Shown: in pieces, positions 35,011 through 39,651 of the stretch
Position numbering within the stretch: position 1 is the first letter of the stretch
How the letters are laid out: every line of letters starts with the position of its first letter
From: Phycisphaerae bacterium
GTDB taxonomy: Bacteria; Planctomycetota; Phycisphaerae; Phycisphaerales; SM1A02
Assembly: GCA_002709295.1 (NCBI GenBank)
Contig: PAQL01000039.1
Coordinates: forward strand, 1 to 39,651
DNA length: 39,651 nt
Direction: 5' to 3'
Notes under the pieces: generated by a model
Databases searched by the model: none
What the model was told of the DNA's origin: nothing
The model's input: the letters and a program-made list of their open reading frames with translations, nothing else
Made by a program: the position numbers and the translations under genes

Positions 35011-35423
35011 ACGAGAACCCCGAAACCGGCAAGAACGAACCCCTGCCTCTTCCCCGGTTGAGTCGCAGGATGGCGATCCTGGGATCCCTCGGTGCCTTCG
35101 GTGCGACCGGACTGGTGTGGTTCGTGATCACCACGATCGCTCCCGACTTCTTCGCGTCGAGCAAGAGTCCGTTCTCCAACCTGTTGGTGATCGGAGTCGT
35201 CCTGCTGCTCTTCGGAGGACTGATCATCGGACAGATCCGCGCGGTCCGGGCGTGGTTCGCATCCCTCGCGGAGACCGACGGCGTGCGACGAAAGACGGTG
35301 GGTCGCCTGAGACTGGTCGTCTCCATGTGGGTGTTCATCAGCCTGATCGCCGGCATCGCGATCTTCCTCTTCACCCAGCTGGTCTGGATGCCCGAGGTGC
35401 GGAGGATCGTCGGCGATGGCTGA
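35007..35423 (+). CDS. Small three-helix membrane protein of the cyd operon
   Basis: I do not recognise this family. The 138-residue product has three hydrophobic helices, at ~22-44 (RMAILGSLGAFGATGLVWFVITTIAP), ~52-72 (LLVIGVVLLLFGGLIIGQI) and ~104-126 (VVSMWVFISLIAGIAIFLFTQLVW). A basic loop lies between helices two and three. ATG 35007 overlaps the cydB stop (ATGA), so it is translationally coupled to the bd oxidase. Possible roles are an accessory subunit or an assembly factor. It is much larger than CydX (~37 residues), so I do not equate the two. Confidence 0.75.
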   Translation: MNENPETGKNEPLPLPRLSRRMAILGSLGAFGATGLVWFVITTIAPDFFASSKSPFSNLLVIGVVLLLFGGLIIGQIRAVRAWFASLAETDGVRRKTVGRLRLVVSMWVFISLIAGIAIFLFTQLVWMPEVRRIVGDG

Positions 35424-35444
35424 ACGGGATCCCCGACCCCGGCC

Positions 35445-35465
35445 GGATCGGATCAGGATCGATCC
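35445..35465. terminator. Weak hairpin at convergent cyd/truD ends
   Basis: GGATCG and CGATCC form a 6-bp stem with a 9-nt loop spanning the 29-bp gap and the last codons of truD. No T-run follows. It is only a tentative bidirectional terminator. Confidence 0.25.
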
Positions 35466-36859
35466 TTGAAGGCCTTGCGATCACGGCGATCCCGGCGGTG
35501 AGCCTCCACCCCGTCGTCACCGATGATCTCCCGAAGAACCACGGTCGCATAGGACCCTCGGGGAAGATCGAAGGCGACCCTGACGTAGGAGCCATGCTCA
35601 TCGAAACCTGAATCGAGCTCCAGATTGCCGATCCGGACGCGATACGGGCGTCTGGTCCCACGGAAGTCGAACTCGCTCTGCTCGAAAAGACGGTCATCGA
35701 CATCCGCGGCCTTGAACGCGGCACGCTCCCTGTCCAGCACGGTTCCCGTCGCCTGGGGCATGCCCGGACCGACGATGGGGCCGGCCGGGGAGATCTCGAA
35801 CTGCGAGACCTCCCCGGCGAGATCGCCGGCGTCGATGGCGGCCTGGTCCACGAGAAACGACTTGCGGGTCTGATGACGAAAGGCCACGTCTCCGAGTTCG
35901 ATTCGATCGAAGGTCCCGTCGGCCAGTCGTTCCTCGAGCAGGTGGTTGAAGATCGATGACTGGAGCGCACTGACCCAGAAGGCCCGCATGTGCCGCGAGA
36001 CGGCCCGCACCGCCTTCTCCGGAGAGGCGCCGGACGCCAGTGCCTTGAGCACGCGACGCTCCGCGATGTCCCTTCGGCCCCAGCCGGACTTCGCCTTCGC
36101 GAGATCGCCCGCATCGAAGGCCTCCCGCGGGACTCTCTGATGCGCCGGAAACCACGACCCCTTCGCTCCGAGGAGTTCGGCGACCAGACCCTCCCAGTCC
36201 TTGCGCAGCACCATCGCGCCGAGCCGGTGGGTGTTCCGGCGGTAGCCGAATCGCTGGGTCCCGTAGTGATTGGGAACCCCCCTCTGCTCGATCTCACGGA
36301 GACCTCTCCAGACCGACGGAGCCTGGAGCGGATCGAGATCCCGGATCCGGATCGAGAAGCGATTGCCCTGCAGGTGACCGCGACGCAGCTTGTTGCCGTG
36401 CCAGTCCGCCCAGACGACCTGGATCTTCGGATGATCCAGAGCCGCGGCGGCGGCCGCGGCGGAACTCACCTCCGAGGATCGACCCGGAAGGTGGATGGAG
36501 AAGGTCTGGCTGGTCGCCGCGACCCGGTCCTTCATGCCCGCCGCGCCGATCGCATCCTCCCGGACGTTGAAATGCTCCTTCAACCCCTCGACGAGTTCGG
36601 TGTGGGCCAGCCCCATCTTCTGCACCCGGATGTAGAGATGCTCCCCCTCTCCACAGGGTTCGTAGAGCGGAATCTCATCGACCATGAAGTCGTCGTCGCG
36701 CAGCTTGATCCGACCCGGCAGCGGGTCGGAGCTCAGAACCCGCCCCCGCGGCATGGGGTCGCCGAGCACGCCGGGGGCCTCCGCCGGTGCGACGTGCAGC
36801 TGGTCCTCATCCTCCGCTGACGCATCTCCGACCGGTGGGGTCGATCGATCCTCGGACAT
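35453..36859 (-). CDS. truD: tRNA pseudouridine(13) synthase
   Basis: TruD isomerises U13 of tRNA-Glu. From ATG 36859 the product has 468 residues. The catalytic motif is AAGMKDRVAATSQ with Asp111, followed by LRRGHLQGNRFSIRIRDLD, GVPNHYGTQRFGYR (the TRUD-domain NxxGxQRFG motif), ALQSSIFNHLLEERL and PIVGPGMPQATG. The first ~45 residues are a non-conserved acidic leader, and the length exceeds E. coli TruD (~350). The ATG overlaps the stop of the upstream gene by one base (TGATG). An adjacent in-frame GTG at 36862 is possible but unnecessary. Confidence 0.93.
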   Translation of the reverse strand: MSEDRSTPPVGDASAEDEDQLHVAPAEAPGVLGDPMPRGRVLSSDPLPGRIKLRDDDFMVDEIPLYEPCGEGEHLYIRVQKMGLAHTELVEGLKEHFNVREDAIGAAGMKDRVAATSQTFSIHLPGRSSEVSSAAAAAAALDHPKIQVVWADWHGNKLRRGHLQGNRFSIRIRDLDPLQAPSVWRGLREIEQRGVPNHYGTQRFGYRRNTHRLGAMVLRKDWEGLVAELLGAKGSWFPAHQRVPREAFDAGDLAKAKSGWGRRDIAERRVLKALASGASPEKAVRAVSRHMRAFWVSALQSSIFNHLLEERLADGTFDRIELGDVAFRHQTRKSFLVDQAAIDAGDLAGEVSQFEISPAGPIVGPGMPQATGTVLDRERAAFKAADVDDRLFEQSEFDFRGTRRPYRVRIGNLELDSGFDEHGSYVRVAFDLPRGSYATVVLREIIGDDGVEAHRRDRRDRKAFKDRS

Positions 36860-37335
36860 CACTGAAACTCCGAGTCGTCTTCATCGAGATCCTCGTCGAA
36901 TCCCGGTGAGTCGGAGGTCCCTCCGATCTCGTCCGGAGCCACGTGACCCGCCTCCTCGATCACGGAATCCTCGACGAAGATCGGAGTGTCGCTGGCGACT
37001 CCGAGGGCGAGCGCATCGGAGGGTCTCGAATCGACCGCGAACGTCCTGCCGTCCTGATCGAGGATGAGACGGGCGTGAAAGGTTCCCGAATCCAGATCGT
37101 GGATCTCGATCCTGACCAGGGTCGCGCCCATGGAGGAGATGACCGATTCCAGCAGGTCGTGCGTCTGGGGTCGAGGCGGCACGGCCCCGCTCATCCGCCG
37201 CTCGATCGCGAAGGCCTCGTTCAATCCGATGGCGATCGGAAAGCTGCGGGACCCCTCGATCTCCTGAAGGGTGACGAACTGCGAATCGGCCATCTCACGG
37301 ATGAGCAGTCGCGAGATGTTGACGGGGACGAGCAT
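36859..37335 (-). CDS. Bifunctional nuclease family protein (DUF151/BFN)
   Basis: The 158-residue product matches the DUF151 fold: FVTLQEIEGSRSFPIAIGLNEAFAIERRMSG, RPQTHDLLESVISSMGATLVRIEIHDLDSGTFHARLIL and VDSRPSDALALGVASDTPIFVEDSVIEEAG. Plant members were described as bifunctional nucleases. In bacteria the role is less clear, with RNA/DNA cleavage or stress response suggested. The C-terminal ~25 residues are strongly acidic (FDEDLDEDDSEF). ATG 37335 has GGAG about 10 bases upstream, and TAGGAT (37371-37366) is a probable -10. It is coupled to truD by a one-base overlap. Confidence 0.87.
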   Translation of the reverse strand: MLVPVNISRLLIREMADSQFVTLQEIEGSRSFPIAIGLNEAFAIERRMSGAVPPRPQTHDLLESVISSMGATLVRIEIHDLDSGTFHARLILDQDGRTFAVDSRPSDALALGVASDTPIFVEDSVIEEAGHVAPDEIGGTSDSPGFDEDLDEDDSEFQ

Positions 37336-37365
37336 GAGGGCGGAACTCCGTGCGGATCGGTGTTC

Positions 37366-37371
37366 ATCCTA
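37366..37371 (-). promoter_or_regulatory. Probable -10 (TAGGAT) of the BFN-truD unit
   Basis: On the minus strand TAGGAT lies 30 nt before ATG 37335, giving a short leader that contains GGAG. It overlaps the 46-bp gap after the nitroreductase stop. Confidence 0.4.
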
Positions 37372-37381
37372 GCCACCCGCC

Positions 37382-38125
37382 TCATTCGAAGTCGGCCCCG
37401 CACGCTCGATACCACCCTGCATTCCGGGTTCGATGAGGCTCCTCGAAATGACCTTCGATCCTCGCGGACCACCCCGGAACGTCCATCCCCTGCCTCCGGT
37501 ACCAGGCCGCCATGCGATCGTCGTACTCGTCGATGAAGGCCAGCATCGACTCGTCCGTCGGATAGGACTCCTCGAGGAGGACGGCATCGGTGTCCAGTCG
37601 CGGACGGGACTCGGGGCTCTGGGCGGGCCGACCGATGCAGAGACCGAACACCGGCCAGATCCCTTCCGGGGTGTCGAGCACCTCGTGCACCGCCGGCAGA
37701 TCGTTTCGCAGACCACCGATGTAGCAGGTTCCATAGCCCATGGACTCGAGGGCGACGACCAGATTCTGCGCGAACAGGCTTGCGTCGATGACCGCGAGCA
37801 TGAAGGCTTCCAGGTTGGAGACGTGAGGTCGACCCGCCCGTCCGGCGACGAGACGGTGCCGGCGGGTGTCACCGCAGATGACCAGGAAGGCTCCGCATTC
37901 GGCGACCTTCCTCTGCCCGCCGGTCAGCTCCACCAGACGCTCGAGTCGCCCCTGCTCCCGGATCCTGATCGCACAGTAGGCCTGGATGTTCGAACTGGTC
38001 GCGGCCTGCTGCCCGGCGACGACGGCCCGGCGGAGATCCTCCTCCGGGACGGGTTCCGTCGAGAAGCGACGGATCGAGCGGTGGGCGCGGAGACAGTCGA
38101 GAACGGTGTCGGATGGATCTGGCAT
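37382..38125 (-). CDS. Nitroreductase-family (NfsA/flavin reductase-like) oxidoreductase
   Basis: The 247-residue FMN-dependent oxidoreductase has the N-terminal signature CLRAHRSIRRFSTEPVPEEDLRRAVVAGQQAATSSNIQAYCAIRI. It continues with VAECGAFLVICGDTRRH, DASLFAQNLVVALESMGYGTCYIGGLRNDLPAVHEVLDTPEGIWPVFGLCIGRPAQSPESRPRL and a C-terminal YRRQGMD stretch. The layout matches NADPH-dependent NfsA/Frp proteins, which reduce nitro compounds, quinones or flavins in the cytoplasm. The substrate cannot be told. ATG 38125 is chosen because the family begins there and TACGAT lies six bases upstream. The open frame continues to 38929, antisense-frame to the subtilase, and is not used. Confidence 0.9.
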   Translation of the reverse strand: MPDPSDTVLDCLRAHRSIRRFSTEPVPEEDLRRAVVAGQQAATSSNIQAYCAIRIREQGRLERLVELTGGQRKVAECGAFLVICGDTRRHRLVAGRAGRPHVSNLEAFMLAVIDASLFAQNLVVALESMGYGTCYIGGLRNDLPAVHEVLDTPEGIWPVFGLCIGRPAQSPESRPRLDTDAVLLEESYPTDESMLAFIDEYDDRMAAWYRRQGMDVPGWSARIEGHFEEPHRTRNAGWYRACGADFE

Positions 38126-38131
38126 GATCCC

Positions 38132-38137
38132 ATCGTA
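38132..38137 (-). promoter_or_regulatory. -10 hexamer TACGAT, leaderless-type
   Basis: On the minus strand TACGAT is followed by GGGATC and ATG 38125, a 6-nt spacing. It lies in the 44-bp gap after the subtilase gene, so the nitroreductase probably has its own start. Confidence 0.5.
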
Positions 38138-38169
38138 GATGGATGACCGTCTCCGCCCCGGAACGGGGA

Positions 38170-39651
38170 TCAGCCGGTCCAGTCGAGCAGCAGGAGACCG
38201 AGATCCTGACCGTCGACGATGCAGTCGCCGTTGAGATCGGCACCGCACACCTCCTCGCAGTCGTCCGGGCAGGGACCCCACTGGACGAGCATCAGGCCGA
38301 AGTCCTGGCCGTCGACCCTGCCGTCGCGATCGAGGTCTCCGGGAGCCGGCGGCTCGGGATCGAGAGCGAGCACCGCCGCCTCGATGTCCAGTCGTCCCGA
38401 TCCGCTGAGATCGTCGAAGCCGCTGCCGAGGATGTCCACCGCCGTCGACCTGAGCACCACCCTCGCGGTGACGGGATCGAGATCGGGCTCGAGGGACTTC
38501 ATCAGCCCGAGCGCTCCGGTCACGAAGGGCGCCGCCATGCTCGTGCCGTTCTTGTAGACGTAGTTGAAGCTCGACGAACAGGAGTAGACGCGCCAACCCG
38601 GTGCGGCGAGATCGATCTCGGGCCCGGCGCTCGAACTCGGCCAGTGCTGATCCCGGTTGTCGATCGCGGCGACCGCGATGGTCTCCGCGAAACGGGCCGG
38701 CGCCTGGACGTCGTCCGCTCCACCGGTGTTTCCCGCGGCCGCGACCTGGATCACCCCCGCCGCATGTGCATAGGCCACCGCATCCGCGAGCAGCTGGTTC
38801 CCCGCGGAGTACTGCAGGCTCATGTTGATGATGTCCGCCCCCCGGTCGACCGCCCAGATGATGCCTTCGGCGACCCAGGACTCGAATCCCGTGCATCCGT
38901 CCACCACCACCACCGGCATGATCCGGCAACCCCAGTTGACACCGGCGACGCCCTGATCGTTGTCACCCTCGGCGGCCATGATCCCCGTGACGTGCGTGCC
39001 GTGACTCGAACATTCGTCCGCGAAGGAATCGGTGCCGTCCGGCACGTTCCATCCCTCGGTGAGTCTGGAGGCGAACTCCTCATGGGTGTCGATGCCGGAA
39101 TCCAGCACTGCGATGACGACGTCCGAGGAACCGGTGGACCAGTCCCAGGCCGGGAGCACGTTGACGTCGGCGCCGGGCACGCCGATCACGCCGGCGATGT
39201 TCTGACCGGTGTTCCGGATGCCGTACTGGAGATCGAGCCAGGGATCGGACGGCAGGGACGAGGCGACGCCCCCCCGGCCATCGAGTTCGGCCATCTCGAC
39301 CGGCCCCCCCAGTTCGGCCAGGTCGGCGACCGAGCGAACCGCCCGCGCTGCGCCTTCTGCGGTGTCGAAGGTCGCGACCACCCAGCGATCCAGACCGATC
39401 TCCGAGGCGATCCCGGGATGGGCGGCTTCGAAGGGCAGAACGGATTCCATCGACTCCAGCCCCGAGGCGAGCAGGTCCTCATGCAGGATCCGAGCGAAGA
39501 GCATGTCCTCGAACCGCAGGGAGCGCCGGGTCGGCTCGGGAAGAAGCCATCGCCCACCTCGGGCGTCCACATGAACGACGGTGTCCGGAGCGAGGCGAAG
39601 CAGGACCCTGTCGCTGGCGATCTCGGCTGTCGACGCCGCGGTCACCGCACC
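38170..39651 (-). CDS. Subtilisin-family (S8) secreted protease with dockerin-like tail (5' end off window)
   Basis: The frame is open to the window edge (494 codons visible). The first visible residues (GAVTAASTAEIA) look like the end of a signal peptide, so the true start is outside. A prodomain-like segment covers residues ~10-130. The S8 catalytic domain follows, with Asp184 (VIAVLDSGIDTHEEF), His217 (CSSHGTHVTGIMA), oxyanion Asn308 (VAAAGNTGG) and Ser371 (KNGTSMAAPFVTGA). Residues ~437-494 hold two EF-hand-like calcium loops (DLDRDGRVDGQDFG, DLNGDCIVDGQDLG), a dockerin-type module frequent in planctomycete exported proteins. It is probably a cell-surface or extracellular protease. All catalytic residues are present. 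Confidence 0.92.
   Translation of the reverse strand, partial: GAVTAASTAEIASDRVLLRLAPDTVVHVDARGGRWLLPEPTRRSLRFEDMLFARILHEDLLASGLESMESVLPFEAAHPGIASEIGLDRWVVATFDTAEGAARAVRSVADLAELGGPVEMAELDGRGGVASSLPSDPWLDLQYGIRNTGQNIAGVIGVPGADVNVLPAWDWSTGSSDVVIAVLDSGIDTHEEFASRLTEGWNVPDGTDSFADECSSHGTHVTGIMAAEGDNDQGVAGVNWGCRIMPVVVVDGCTGFESWVAEGIIWAVDRGADIINMSLQYSAGNQLLADAVAYAHAAGVIQVAAAGNTGGADDVQAPARFAETIAVAAIDNRDQHWPSSSAGPEIDLAAPGWRVYSCSSSFNYVYKNGTSMAAPFVTGALGLMKSLEPDLDPVTARVVLRSTAVDILGSGFDDLSGSGRLDIEAAVLALDPEPPAPGDLDRDGRVDGQDFGLMLVQWGPCPDDCEEVCGADLNGDCIVDGQDLGLLLLDWTG

Noticed and set aside
38126-38929. Upstream extension of the nitroreductase frame
   Set aside because: It overlaps the subtilase catalytic domain and dockerin tail in another frame and has no family features.

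Overview
The window is GC-rich, gene-dense chromosomal DNA with mostly short intergenic gaps. It most likely comes from a planctomycete of the Phycisphaerae type. The evidence is a complete alternative complex III (ACIII) plus caa3 oxidase locus, secreted proteins carrying a Cys-rich CC/W/D/C module and a PPC-like beta-sandwich, and a dockerin-like 'DLDRDGRVDGQDFG' tail on a subtilase. This placement is an inference from gene content; there is no rRNA gene in the window to settle it. I saw no tRNA or rRNA gene, CRISPR array, insertion sequence or prophage gene.

Layout. (1) 1-7.0 kb: a truncated secreted protein, a zinc-free MDR oxidoreductase divergent from a DUF1573 lipoprotein, a small unknown gene, a secreted terpene-cyclase-fold repeat protein, and a DUF3179 membrane protein coupled to ctaB. 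(2) 7.0-24.8 kb: respiration. ctaB and ctaA (heme A synthesis) flank a long minus-strand locus, actA-B-C-D-E-F, a small membrane protein, sco, ctaC, ctaD, ctaE, ctaF and a second ctaE. Its products would carry electrons from quinol through ACIII to the cytochrome c domain and CuA of an A2-type caa3 oxidase. Heme and copper assembly factors are encoded alongside. (3) 24.8-25.2 kb: the only gene-free stretch over 300 bp, a divergent control region with a strong promoter, three 25-bp tandem repeats and a Fur-like dyad. (4) 25.2-28.7 kb: a PTS EIIA-like protein, a PII-like protein and two adjacent CPA-type antiporters, which look like a regulated ion-transport module. (5) 28.7-32.0 kb: tatD, tatC, tadA and a HAD phosphatase. 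(6) 32.1-35.4 kb: cytochrome bd oxidase (cydAB) plus a small three-helix protein, preceded by a paired TTGA(A)CGTTCA operator-like element. (7) 35.4-39.65 kb: truD, a bifunctional-nuclease-family gene, a nitroreductase and a secreted subtilase cut by the window end.

The two most interesting features are these. First, at least seven genes have a TANNNT hexamer 6-8 nt before the start codon, mostly without a Shine-Dalgarno sequence, which predicts frequent leaderless transcription. Second, the EIIA / PII-like / twin-antiporter module appears to pair one catalytic-looking antiporter with a partner that lacks its acidic motif. Further oddities are His-rich tails or loops on five ACIII/caa3 subunits and large loop insertions in TatC, CydA and CtaE.
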